This document shows positions 11,676 through 23,216 of a DNA stretch of 64,000 bases, piece after piece; position 1 is the stretch's first letter; the number at the start of each line of letters is the position of its first letter. A program made the position numbers and the translations under genes. The stretch is from the NCBI GenBank assembly GCA_951213105.1, contig OX578155.1, positions 37,114,484 to 37,178,483 on the forward strand, given 5' to 3'. The DNA comes from Amaurobius ferox (Eukaryota > Arthropoda > Arachnida > Araneae > Amaurobiidae). The notes under the pieces are model-generated. The model saw only the letters and a list, made by a program, of their open reading frames with translations. It was not told where the DNA came from and did no database searches.

Positions 11676-11733
11676 ATGTAAGCTTAAGATGTACAGCATG
11701 TAAGCTTAGATGTACGGCATGTAAGCTTAAGAA
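11676..11733. repeat. Short tandem triplet, ~22-24-bp unit
   Basis: CATGTAAGCTTA followed by GATGTAC is repeated three times with slight changes, directly at the inner edge of satellite array 2. It may mark the junction where the array begins. Confidence 0.65.
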
Positions 11734-14700
11734 TTGGTACAAACGAAAATTTTTATGGTATAATATCCGGTAATTATCCGGTTCAAACGTAGTCCAAACG
11801 CATGGCATCGACGAAATTTTGAAATTCCGAGGTGGGAGGATTACCGATGCTCAAGGCCACTCACTTTTAAATAAAAATTACGCCGTACCGGAATTGATAC
11901 AAACGAAAACTTTCACGGTACAATCCAGTACAAACATAGTACAAACGAATGGAATCAACGAAATTTTGAAATTTCGAGGTGGGGATTGCCGATGCTCAAG
12001 GTCACAGACTTTTAAATAAAAATTACGCCGTACCGGAAATGGTACAAACGAAAATTTTCACGATACAATCCGGTACAAACGTCCTACAAACGAATGCAAT
12101 CATGAACTAAATTCTGAAATTTCGAGGTGGGGGGCTTGCCGAAGCTCAAGGTAACCGACTTTTAAATAAAAATTACGCCGTACCGGAAGTGGTACAAACG
12201 AAAATTTTTACGGTACAAACGTAGTACAAACGAATGGCATTAACGAAATTCTGAAATTTCGAGGTGGGGGATTGCCGAAGCTCAAGGTGACCGACATTTA
12301 ATTAAAAATTACGCCGTACCGGAAGTGGTACATACGAAAATTTTTACGGTACAAACCGGTACAAACGTAGTACAAACGAACGGCATCGACGAAATTTTGA
12401 AATTTCGAGGTGGGGTGTTGCTGGAGCTGAAGGTCACCCACTTTTAAATAAAAATTACGCCGTACCGGAAGTGGTACAAACGAAAATTTTTACGGTACAA
12501 ACCGGTACAAACGTAATATAAACGAATGGCATCGACGAAATTTTGAAATTTCGAGGTGGGAAGTTACCGGAGCTCAAGGTCATCCACTTTTAAATAAAAA
12601 TTACGCCGTACCGGAAGTGGTACAAACGAAAATTTTTACGGTACAAACCAGTACAAATGTAGTACAAACGAATGGCATCGACGAAATTTTGAAATTTCGA
12701 GGTGGGGGGTTGCCGAATCTCAAGGTGACCGATTTTTAAATAAAAATTACGCCGTACCGGAAGTGGTACAAACGAAAATTTTTACGGTACAAACCGGTAC
12801 AAACGTAGTACAAACGAATGGCATTGACGAAATTTTCAAATTCTTAGGAGGGGGCTGATGTTTCTCTCCTCTCACTTTGAAATGAGAATAACGCCGTACC
12901 GGAAGTGGTACAAACGAACATTTTTTGGTACAATCCGGTACAAATGTCCCACAAACGAATGGAATCATCAATTAAATTCTGAAATTTCGAGGTGGGGACT
13001 TGCCGAAACTCAAGGTGACCCACTTTTAAATAAAAATTACGCCGTACCGGAAGTGGTACAAACGAAAATTTTTTCGGTACAAACAGGTACAAACATAATA
13101 CAAACGAATGGCATCGACGAAATTTTGAAATTTCGAAGTGGGGGGTTGCCGGAGCTCAAGGTCACCCACATTTAAATGAAAACTATGCCGTACCGGAAGT
13201 GGTACAAACGAAAATTTTTACGGTACAAACCAGTACAAATGTAGTACAAACGAATGGCATCGACGAAATTTTGAAATTTCGAGGTGGGGGGGTTGCCGAA
13301 GCTCAAGGTGACCGATTTTTAAATAAAAATTACGCCGTACCGGAAGTGGTACAAACGAAAATTTTTACGGTACAAACCGGTACAAACGTAGTACTAACGA
13401 ATAGCATCGACGAAATTTTGAAATTTCGAGTTGGGGGGTTGGCGGATCTCAAGGTCACCCACTTTTAAATAAAAATTACGCCGTACCGGAAGTGGTACAA
13501 ACGAAAATTTTTACGGTACAATCCGGTACAAACGTAGTACAAACGAATGGCATCGACGAAATTTTGAAATTCCGACGTGGGGGGGTTTCCGGAGCTCAAG
13601 GTCACCCACTTTTAAATTAAAATTACGCCGTACCGGAAGTGGTACAAACGAAAATTTTTACGGTACAAACCGGTACAAACGTAATACAAACGAATGGCAT
13701 CGACGAAATTTTGAAATTTCGAGGTGGGGGGGTTGCCGAAGCTCAAGGTGACCGATTTTTAAATAAAAATTACGCCGTACCGGAAGTGGTACAAACGAAA
13801 ATTTTTTCGGTACAAACCGGTACAAACGTAGTACAAACGAACGGCATCGACGAAATTTTGAAATTTCGAGGTGGGGGGTTGCTGGAGCTGAAGGTCACTC
13901 ACTTTTAAATAAAAATTACGCCGTACCGGAAGTGGTACAAACGAAAGTTTTTACGGTACAAACCGGTACAAACGTAATACAAACGAATGGCATCGACGAA
14001 ATTTTGAAATTTCGAAGTGGGGGGTTGCCGGAGCTCAAGGTCACCCACATTTAAATGAAAATTATGCCGTACCGGAAGTGGTACAAACGAAAATTTTTAC
14101 GGTACAAACCAGTACAAACGTAGTACAAACGAATGGCATCGACGAAATTTTGAAATTCCAACGTGGGGGGGTTGCCGGAGCTCAAGGTCACCCACTTTTA
14201 AATTAAAATTACGCCGTACCGGAAGTGGTACAAACGAAAATTTTTACGGTACAAACCGGTACAAACGTAATACAAACGAATGGCATCGACGAAATTTTGA
14301 AATTTTGAGGTTGGGTTTGTCGGAGCTCAAGGTCACCCATTTTAAAATTAAAATTACGCCGTACCGGAAGTGGTACAAACGAAAATTTTTACGGTACAAA
14401 CCGGTACAAACGTAGTACAAACGAATGGCATCGACGAAATTTTGAAATTCCGAGGTGGGGGGGCTGCCGTTTCGCCAGCCCCCCCACTTTGAAATGAGAA
14501 TAACCCCGTTCCGGAAGTGGTACAAACGAAAATTTTGACGGTACAATCCGGTACAAACGTAGTACAAACGAATGGCATCATTGAAATTTTGAAATTCCGA
14601 GGTGGGGGGGCTGCCGTTTCGCCAGCCCCCCCACTTTGAAATGGGAATAACCCCGTTCCGGAAGTGGTACAAACGAAAATTTTGACGGTACAATCCGGTA

Positions 14701-14775
14701 CAAACGTAGTACAAACGAATGGCATCATTGAAATTTTGAAATTCCGAGGTGGGGGGGCTGGCGAAATGGAGCTGA
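11733..14775 (-). repeat. Satellite array 2, about 20-21 units of ~146 bp, inverted to array 1
   Basis: The monomer CCGGAAGTGGTACAAACGAA recurs about every 146 bases from 11733 to about 14700. It is the reverse complement of array 1. The outermost monomers (14440-14775) are the same GC-rich variants as at 3355-3680, and a 471-base stretch (14244-14714) is almost identical to 3411-3881. A distinctive monomer with a TTTTTTGGTACAATCCGG block lies at about 12900 here and at about 4750 in array 1. It is about three monomers further from the outer end in this array, so the arrays have changed length since they were copied. Confidence 0.95.
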
Positions 14776-15389
14776 GGTACAGTTACTGTAAAAGATAGTA
14801 ATGTAATCCAGACAAAATATTTTCTTTCTTTTTTTCATGTAACATTAGAATCAGCGCAGTTCTCTGGGACATTCGTGAATGGAAGTACTTTTAATTTTAC
14901 ACATTTTCTTACATTTAAGCTTTATAGCTTTTCCTATAATTACAAGTTTTAAAGTTTTTAAATAGAATTGCTACTTTTAGCGATTTTAAATAAAAATATA
15001 CATTTGGGCATTTTTTTTAAATTGCAAATGTTAACGCTTTTCTTTAAAATTGTGAATTTTAGAACTATTACTCAAAATTAATGAATTTTAATGTTTTTTC
15101 CCAAAATATTGTGAAGGTGAGTGAGTGCTTCGCCGGAAATATCGCAAATTTTAGTGCCAAAAATTCTAAGCAGACATATTTTATTATTTTAATACAAGTT
15201 AAAAAGTGTTTTAAGTCCTAAGAAATTCCTTAAAATTACTTATTTTTTTACTTTTTAAAGTAGTATGAATAGTATTGCTTTATGTATGAGTAGTTTTATA
15301 AATAGTTCTCCAGATATTTGAAATTTTGCTTTTCCTAAAAAAAGCGATATCTCAAAATAATCAAGTGAATTTCTCGAAATTTGGTAAGC
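14776..15389. other. Gene-free AT-rich stretch
   Basis: No coding sequence and no recognised element. The first bases (GAGGTACAGTTACTGTA) match in reverse the left edge of array 1. No matching target-site duplication was found for the array pair. Confidence 0.4.
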
Positions 15390-16000
15390 TTATTACTTTC
15401 CTTATACATAAGTTGTATAATGTATAAGAAAAGTATTGTGTATTGAAAAGTACGGGATCGAACACTCGAATTTGAGTTTTCGACCAGAGATCACGTTTCA
15501 AGCATCTGTGAACACGAATCAGACGTTTTTGAGGTGATGTCTGCGTGTGTGTGTGTCCGTGAGTCTGTGGAGACGACATCTCACGAACGAATGGAGAGAT
15601 TCGAACGAAATTTAGTACCAAAATTACCATCTGTGAACACTGGAACTATATTGGTTTTAGACGCATTCGAATGTTCAGAACACCCCCAAATTTTCGAATG
15701 AAATTTGGAAAAATCGTCAAAAAATCAACATTTTGAATGAAGTTACGTAAATAATCATTTTCTATGTAATTTTTCATCATAAAATGATTGACACAAAAAT
15801 TAGAACGCTAGTATAAACCTTTCTTGAGATATTACGCATTTTTCAAATAAATTTTTCAAAAAATCATATAAAATAAAAAATAATATTAATTATCGTAAAA
15901 TATTTTTAATTTTCATATATAATATCACGTGATAAATTTGTTAACATCATTCTCGTGGATTTTGAACGATCCATTCACGAGAGAAGATACTTCGGAACTA
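15390..16000 (-). mobile_element. Y-family repeat, hairpin end at left
   Basis: The terminal hairpin is at about 15397-15435 (CTTTCCTTATACAT, GTATAAGAAAAG). Then come TTTTCGACCAGAGATCACGT, AACACGAATCAGACG, a GTCTGCGTGTGTGTGTGTCC microsatellite (15540-15560), the core ACGAAATTTAGTACCAAAAT (15603-15625) and a body shared with 1640-1760. It mirrors the Y copy at 1501-2095 across the satellite palindrome. Confidence 0.65.
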
Positions 16001-16570
16001 GTTTTTTTATTTTAACTCTAATAGTCATTTCCCTACTATAAGAATAACCTATTTCATATCCATAACGCTTAGCGAAATTTTAGCGACAAATGTGGCGAAA
16101 TATCGCCAACTTGGCAACTTTTTTAAAAGTTACCAAATTGACGAAAAAATCGCCAAATTGGTAAAATTGATGCTAAATCAATGGAAATGACGACTAATTG
16201 AAGAAAATTCAATATCTTGGAAAGAACATAAAAATCGACTTTAAGAATAAATTGATTTCTCCGACGATCCGTTCGTAACGCTAGGCGAAAATTTTGGCAG
16301 GATGTTGCGAACTTGGCGACTTTTTTAAATGTTGCCAAAGTGAGGGAAATGTCGCCAAATTGATAAAAATGACGCCAAATGGGAGGTAACGATTTGCAAA
16401 TTTTGAATTCCGTCGTATGACGGGAATACTTTTAGTATATAAGAAAAATGTTCTCTTCTCCGTTTATCTGTAACACTTGGCGATACCATTGGCGAACTTG
16501 TCGAATAACCTAGAGAGATATCGCCATCTTGTCGATATTGCATTACAGATTGACTAAAATATCGTCAAAG
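16001..16570 (-). repeat. Z subrepeats (two to three units)
   Basis: Units begin near 16020, 16250 and 16440. In reverse complement they contain TTCTTTCCAAGATATTGAAT, ATTTGGCGA reiterations and GTTATTCTTATAGTAG, matching 940-1500. Their position outside a Y copy is the mirror image of the left flank. Confidence 0.65.
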
Positions 16571-17680
16571 TTATTGAAAATGACACCTAATTAATGAATT
16601 AATTATTAAAATATTTTGATATAAAGACTGTGTTGCTTATTGAGGATGCTATCAATATAAATAATTGTTAATTTAGAGTTGTGAAATATAAGTTAATTGG
16701 GTTCTTTGAAATAGTTATGCTATCATCCGGAAAAGGGTCAAATGTTTAATTCAACATTAAAAACACTGTACCGTGGATCTTTAATACTTCTTTTTAATTT
16801 GTAGGTATGTTTTAAGTTAGGGTATTTTGAGCTACAATTTCTCACTATTCAATTATTGAATTTTCATATTATATATATATAATAATAAAAGTTTGAAAAT
16901 CCTATGAAAGAATAGAAAGAAGTTTCAACTCAAAAAACCCCAACATTAAAAAATGCCTTACAAATAAAAGTATCAAACAGAGAATCAATCATCAATCAAG
17001 TGGAAAATAAAATGCAAACTTCTAGTCATCAAGCTGAAGACAAACAAAAAGCATCAATGGAAAGGAATCGATAAAATAAAATAAAATCCAAGCATGAAAG
17101 CTTTACACGTGGACAAGCTCTAGCCCTAAATACACAGTCATATATCTATCACAGACAGTAGCAAAGCCTCCTTTTTTTTGTTTTCTCTAAGTGCTAATTG
17201 TGATTTCCATAAGAGACGATTATTTAGTAAGTTTTATTGTTTACTTAAAGAATTTCATACGTTTTTGCCACACTACTACTATCTTTCCTAATGTCAAAGA
17301 TATATTTAAATATAGCCACATCATTTAATTAAAAATTAGTTAAGATCAAATTTATAAAATTTTGTAACTTCTCAAAATGTTGAATTTTTACATATTTGAA
17401 AACGAGTTATTAGGGGGGGGGGGGGGCTCTGACGTATCTTAATCTCGAACCCTGGCGTCTTGCGATGAAAATAATTGTGCCAAGTTTTATTCAATTCTTT
17501 CAATTTGTTGTAGAGATATCGTGTCTACAAACTCGCAGACAGACAATACACACGGACATGATTTAAAAAATGGTTAATTTGCATTCTTTATGCTCAAAGT
17601 GCGCAGATCCATCAATATCCGACAGTTAATATATTTTTACATCAATACATTCTCTTTACATATACTATGTGTTGTACGGA
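16571..17680. other. Gene-free AT-rich stretch
   Basis: No exon is seen. A run of G (about 17414-17426) is followed by GAACCCTGGCGTCTTGCG and a short GCAGACAGACAATACACACG microsatellite (17533-17555), which suggests a decayed Y- or X-like fragment. The TA runs near 16870 are short. Confidence 0.4.
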
Positions 17681-17722
17681 AAAATATGGGAAAGGAACAT
17701 CGATGTTCCTTTCCCATATTTT
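17681..17722. repeat. Perfect 42-bp palindrome
   Basis: Positions 17681-17701 (AAAATATGGGAAAGGAACAT, then C) are the exact reverse complement of 17702-17722, with no spacer. Immediately next to it, AAAATAGATCTAT (17723-17735) pairs with ATAGATCTATTTT (about 17757-17769) around an AT-rich loop. Together these form two adjacent cruciform-capable sites just left of H copy C. Confidence 0.9.
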
Positions 17723-17799
17723 AAAATAGATCTATAGATATTTATATTATATAAACATAGATCTATTTTTATATAATGTTTTATTACAAATAGAATGAT

Positions 17800-18693
17800 T
17801 TCATTTATATGTTTCCAACTCGGAAACTTAAGACCATGGAGGTACAAGTAATTAAACTATGCTTGAAACTCATAGAAAAAATCGTCTGCTTCTCTGTGTA
17901 AAATCAATGAATTTTCATTCATATCAGCTATATTGTAGACTCCATAAGCTAAATAATTTTGCGTTAAAGAAATGCAGCAATTCTTATACAACTCATTCTA
18001 CATCTTTTGGTATTTACATTCTCCATAAGTGAGAATTAGGCTTCGTTGTAGAAATAATCAAAATTTGATGATCATTTAAACTCAAATATATTGTAATTGC
18101 GTTGTTTCAGTATGTAAATGCACAGAATTTAAGCAAAAATAAAGCGGTTTTAGGACGGATACAACACTAAACATGAATTAAAAAAAAGAATAAAAATCAC
18201 GATTTTGACATAAGATGGATGCCATATTTTATTTTGAAGTGGGTCACGTGATCTCTTCATATAATTGTCACGTGATCTCTTCATATAATTGTCACGTGAT
18301 CTCTTCATATAAAAGGTGTAATTATTATTTTAATTTTTATTTAAAATCTACTGAATATATTTTACTGAAAATTTTTTATATAATTTATGAGATAATTTAA
18401 ATATTTCCTAAAACTTTCGAAGCAATTTGTGAATTTTAAATCCGCTTAAAAAATGTTTGAAAAATTAGGTCCCATAGGGTTCAATGTATTTCATTTTTTC
18501 AACACGGGTTCAATCCAAAACTAATTGGGTGATATTATACATTTATATTCCCATAGGTCCCACAGACCGTCTGAACAACATACTAAAATTTCATTTTGAT
18601 AAAGTCATTTTTACAGCAGTTATCGTGCGAACGGACAGACAGACAGACAGAAGGAACAAAGTCATAAACACTTTTCAACTAATGTTATAAAGT
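17800..18693 (+). mobile_element. H-family element, copy C (5' end missing)
   Basis: It begins inside the element (CCATGGAGGTACAAGTAATT, as at 39842) and continues through AGGCTTCGTTGTAGAAATAA, AAAAATAAAGCGGTTTTAGG, the CACGTGATCTCTTCATATAA repeats, CCGTCTGAACAAC, a GACA run and the 3' hairpin region ending near 18693. The first ~0.4 kb of the family is absent. Confidence 0.75.
18243..18315. repeat. 24-bp tandem repeat, three units, in H copy C
   Basis: GTCACGTGATCTCTTCATAT plus AATT is repeated at 18243, 18267 and 18291. Other H copies carry one or two units (40254, 46945-46980, 59212-59245, 60595), so this is an internal variable-number repeat of the family. Each unit has a CACGTG palindrome. 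Confidence 0.85.
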
Positions 18694-20263
18694 GTTAATA
18701 AGGAAGAATTTCAAAATGTACATTATATAACAAAATTATACAACAATAATAATAATGGGAATAAATAATATACTATAATTTATGACATAAAAGTCCTATA
18801 AAGTTCTTCAGAACAATATTGCCATATTCTCTAAATACATAATAATACAAGAAAGATCAATCATGCATAAGCATTGATTATGAAACACTTTCCAACTGAA
18901 ATGCAATTTCATTTAAAAATCTCCAAAATGTGATACATTCAGTGGTGATATCTTTTACATTATCACAGTACTACAGTAATTTATTACACTTAAATATTTA
19001 AAACTTCATCGAAATATAAATCGTCTGATTCTCTATGCAAAATCAATGAATATTTCATTCATATAACTTGTATTCCAGAGCTAAATAATTTTGCGCGAAA
19101 AAAATTCAGCAATTCTTATATAACTCACCTTACAATCGCTTGAGATATTTGCATTCTGCATAAGTTAAAATTAGGCTTCGTTGTAGAAATAATAAAGGTT
19201 TAGGGATCATTTAAAATCACAACTATTGTAATTGCTTAGGCACGGAACTTATATACACAGATAATATATGTGTGTGTGTATGTATTCAAAGTATTCGAAT
19301 CGTGCCGAAGATCGAAACTCGAATTTTCGAAGGTTCTACGCGTTTTGGGACTTCTAGAACACGAAAAAACTATTTTTAGGGAGACGTCTGTGTGTGTAAG
19401 GGTGTATCTGTGTGTATTTCAGTGAGGATATTGCATTCACTCTAACTGAAAAACTAATGTACCGAATATCATAAAATTTGGTAGGTAAGTTTTTTGTGGG
19501 AAACCCTGATGCTCATTTGATTTTAGTACGATTCGTAATAAAAGAATCTGCCTTCTTTGCGAAATGGCCGGCAAAAATTGCCTTTATCCACTCTAGCTAA
19601 AAACTAATGGACCAAATTTAACAAAATTTGGTATATAAATCACTTGTAGGTTATTGTGGTATGATTCGGGAAAAAGGAACGGCCCGCAAAGATCGTTAAA
19701 TCTAAAAATAAAAGACTACGTGTGCTCAATTATATCAATTAAATGCTTATTTATACGTGATTTTTGAGAACAAAAAGAATAAGACTAACCCCATTACTCT
19801 AGGACTAGCCGTTCTTGAGATATTTTAGTTTTTTCGCGTTTTCGCTACGCCACCTTTGACAATAAGTCCAGCTATCAAATAAGAACCAAATTTAAGTTTA
19901 ACGTGCAAATTCAATGTCATTTAAAATACTTATGGATGTTATTTTGTACAGATAAACTCAAATGATTATTGAAGAAATAAAGGGAACGTGAATATGAGTC
20001 TGCAGGGAAAGTCATGTGCTACCTACATAAGAATTTTTAACAATCTTACAACAATGATTCATAGAAGTGAACGGGGATTATTTGCAGGCCATTTCGAAAA
20101 AAATGTAGGATCTATATTTGAGGATCCACAAATTTTTGTAGAATAAAATGTTCTAATAATTTAAGTTGTGTACCAAATTTCAACTCTCTAGGACGTAGGA
20201 AAGTATATTAAAAATGCCAACAAATAAGTATAACATGAAGAGTTATATAAAATTAAAAAAAAA
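18482..20263 (+). repeat. Segmental duplication, copy 2 (partner 7573-9451)
   Basis: It holds the 3' end of H copy C, the same 155-base spacer (18694-18850), the 5' part of another H element (18852-19255) and an X element (19260 onwards) in the same order as copy 1. Similarity stops near TATATAAAATTAAAAAAAAA at about 20263. Copy 2 lacks one arm of the 8764-8831 hairpin and a short segment around GCGAAATGG near 19680. Confidence 0.8.
19260..20070 (-). mobile_element. X-family repeat, copy in the duplicated block
   Basis: It contains TTCGAATCGTGCCGAAGATC, AACACGAAAAAACTATTTTT, a TCTGTGTGTGTAAGG microsatellite, the core AAAATTTGGTAGGTAAG and the far-end signature CTGCAGGGAAAGTCATGTGC (20001). 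It is non-coding and has no terminal hairpin at its left junction. Confidence 0.6.
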
Positions 20264-21604
20264 ATTAAGTTGAGTTGAGTTGATCCTCATTCAAATCTGC
20301 ATTATGTACATTTGAGAAAGTTGAGTTTCCATTTAAGGATATCAATATGCATTATGAAAGTATGAAAAGTTATAGGTAGGGCCAAACACATCGAAAAGAA
20401 CGGGATCAAATTCAAACCCCTTCTGAAAAATGGCTTGAAAATTTGATCTGGATTGAAACATCACCATCTTAATATTTAGTTGAGATGTTGATGCATCAAC
20501 CTGGATTTAAATATTTGATCTTCTTTGCAGAAAGAGATTGAACGTGTTATACAAAAATATGAAAAAGTTGAGTAGAGCCTTATACCCTGTATAATTTTTT
20601 AATTCTGATATTGATTACATTACAAGTAGACCCAATAAATTTGAATTATAAAGATATGAGGAAGTTGTAAATGGATTATGACGGTATGCCAATGGAATAT
20701 AAATATAGAAAAATTAATTTTATAAAGTAATAATTTAGCAGGGTGTTTTTATACAGCTTATAGAAATGTGGTCAAAAGAAATTATTTCCAATTGTAAGGT
20801 ATGAATGTGAAAAATGTTAAACAATAATGCCTGTTTTTGTAGCAAGAACTTCTGCTGCTGTTATTTTGTAGTCCTCATTTTGCATTAAAATATGAATACC
20901 AGATAATAGGTGAAAATTTTGGAATTCGATATTTTGACGAGAAAACACGTTTTATGGACATCTATGACGGAAAGATAAGTTTTATGGACATCTGAATACA
21001 TTTCGAACACTTTTGAAAAATTGCCCATCTGCGTGTATGCACACGATAATTTAAGAACAAATGCGCGTACAGCTATGACATTTTATGTGTAGATACATTG
21101 TGTAAAAAAAACGAAGTTGAAAAAAAAATTGTAATTTAGATGATTAAAATTCGAATTATTAGAAATTTATATATATAATAATAGTAGTTTGAAAATCCAA
21201 TGAACGAAAAGTAAGAAGATGCAACACGATAAACCTAACTTTTTAAAACACCCACAGAATAAAATATAAAATAGCAAATCATATATATATATATATATAT
21301 TTACTTTCTAAGATCAAATTATATGGGTCGAAATATATATATTATAACATATTATCAAAATATATGGGTTCTTTTTTTTCATTCATTCTGATATTGATTA
21401 TGAAAAAAAGTGAATTACCCCAACTTCAAAAATTTATTGGCGCCATATCTCTTTGAATGTTGACCAGGTGCGAAACTACATAAGACATGTAACATCTTCA
21501 ATGTAGGTGGTTTGAATAATGTTTGCAAAATCCATGTCGTAAGGAATAAAAACTATTGAAGACGAATTGAACATGATTCGTGCGCATCAGGTGCATGCAT
21601 AATT
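20264..21604. other. Gene-free AT-rich stretch
   Basis: Short phrases recur (AAAGTTGAG, TTCTGATATTGATTA at 20610 and 21390), and 20910-21070 has decayed Y-like words (ATTCGATATTTTGACGAGAA, GAAAAATTGCCCATCTGCGT). There is a TA run at 21283-21300. No exon is recognised. Confidence 0.4.
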
Positions 21605-22430
21605 CTTACTTTCCCTACATTACAGTATAATGTATATAAGGAAAGTATTGTGACGAAGTCGAATATTCGAAATCGAGTTTTCGACAGAAAAGCACACGTT
21701 TTAAGCATTCCTGAAATCGAAGCGAACGTTTTTGAGGGAAGGTCTGTTTGTCTGTAAGTATGTTAGTGTGAGTTTGTCTGTAAGTATGTTAGTGTGTTCA
21801 TCGGTGAATAATGAAAGCCTATTGATGTTAAACGCAATCGAATGTTTGGAACACTCGGGGTCTGATAAACGCACGGGCCTACGGGGCCGCGTCCTGTGTC
21901 CCCAAATTTTAGGGGCCTCTAAATATTGTATGTGTTAAACCATTTTATTCAGAAATAATTATTTATTTAATTATTTAAATAATATAAGCTGATAATGTTA
22001 GTTTTTATTTTAAATTTTGAAAATATGTGTTAATAGTTTTAAATATTATACATATTTTAAAGTTTTACTTTTAAATAAAAAGTTCTACATTTACAAAAGT
22101 GCCTTCGGGTTAGTGATCCTAAACTTCCAAATTTGCTTTATGATTTTTTTTTCTTTGCATGCATTTGGTATGCCGTGAGTGTAAGGGGGCCCCCAATTAA
22201 CACCGAACCTCACATTGGCTTAATCAGGCCTTGGGAACATTCCCTTAATTTTCAAATGAAGTTTTGAAAACTTCTTTAAAAATTGGGATCTTTAATAATC
22301 ATAAATAAATAATCATTTCGACCGTAATTTTTCATTAGAAAACGAATGACAGAAACTTTAGAACTCTAGCATGAACCGTTTTCGAGATGGTGCCTGTTTT
22401 TCAAAAACATTTATAAAAAAAATTACTTAA
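21605..22430 (-). mobile_element. Y-family repeat, hairpin end at left
   Basis: The terminal hairpin is at about 21608-21645 (CTTTCC.TACAT with GTATATAAGGAAAG). TATTGTGACGAAGTCGAATA, TTTCGACAGAAAAGCACACG and a GTCTGTTTGTCTGTAAG microsatellite follow. The body at 22240-22400 (AAAACGAATGACAGAAACTT, ATGAACCGTTTTCGAGA) is standard Y. A segment between about 21850 and 22210 (CGGGCCTACGGGGCCGCGTC, GGGGGCCCCCAATT) is foreign and may be a decayed small DNA transposon. Confidence 0.6.
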
Positions 22431-22673
22431 ACTTAAAAATGCAGAAGTATTATCAAATATATAAAATTCTCGTCTCGTAGAGAGCTATGGAGAAAGTTCT
22501 TCAACCATTCTAACAGGAAGACCCACCCCTGCATTTCTCAGAATTGTTCAAAGAAGACACGGATGATTAGTTCACATTCTTTGTCAAGGTCACAGATGTC
22601 CACCGTTTACGCCGAGGAGGGCATTCCGCCTCTGGCATTTACTTTTGGGGAGAATAAGAGGCAAAAGGGATCG
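22431..22673. other. Unassigned flank of hAT element 1
   Basis: It is somewhat richer in GC than its surroundings (GTTTACGCCGAGGAGGGCAT at 22605). No open frame or repeat partner was recognised. Confidence 0.3.
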
Positions 22674-22744
22674 TACTAAATCAGGGGTGGCCAACCCAAA
22701 TGACCTTGCGGGCCACTTCAGAAAAACATTATAATCCCGCGGGC

Positions 22745-22748
<4 letters not shown>

Positions 22749-22812
<64 letters not shown>

Positions 22813-23037
22813 CCAATGGCCAGGCACTTGACTCATCGCCATTCGGCCTTATATGTGATCCATTTAGCCGTCCCAGGGACGTTGCCCCAGGCGCACCAGA
22901 GGGGGGGGGGCGGAACACACTGCGCCCACAACACAACAACATCCATGCCTTACGTGGGGCTCGAACCCACAACATGGCGGTCGAGCGATTGCTTTGGAAA
23001 CGCATGCCTTGACCACTCGACCACCACGTCGGCCCGA
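22749..23037 (-). mobile_element. SINE1, copy 2, nested in hAT element 1
   Basis: Read on the minus strand it starts GCCGACGTGGTGGTCGAGTG at the right and ends in a (TA)n tail at the left (about 22754-22808). The B box (GGTTCGAGCCC) is present. The duplication GGGCCGCA flanks it at 22741-22748 and 23038-23045. An open frame runs through it on each strand, but these are SINE by-products. Confidence 0.88.
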
Positions 23038-23216
23038 GGGCCGCATATAGAAATATATATCTTTATATTAGATTTGGACCCATTACAAACATTTATTGGA
23101 GTGAAAACTTAAAACAGAATGAATTATTATTATTGTTTTCATTATTTTTCATGTATACAAACATAGATAATATAATAATAATAATGCAATGATCGAATAA
23201 TGTTTTATTTATTTAA

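Noticed and set aside
3330..14796. Target-site duplication around the satellite pair
   Set aside because: The bases flanking the CAGTA/TACTG edges (AATTTTTT and TAAAAGAT) do not match; no duplication of another length was convincing.
22810..23112. Frame resembling a small protein across 22810-23112
   Set aside because: It runs through SINE1 and hAT terminal sequence; similar frames occur in the SINE copy at 32805-33041.
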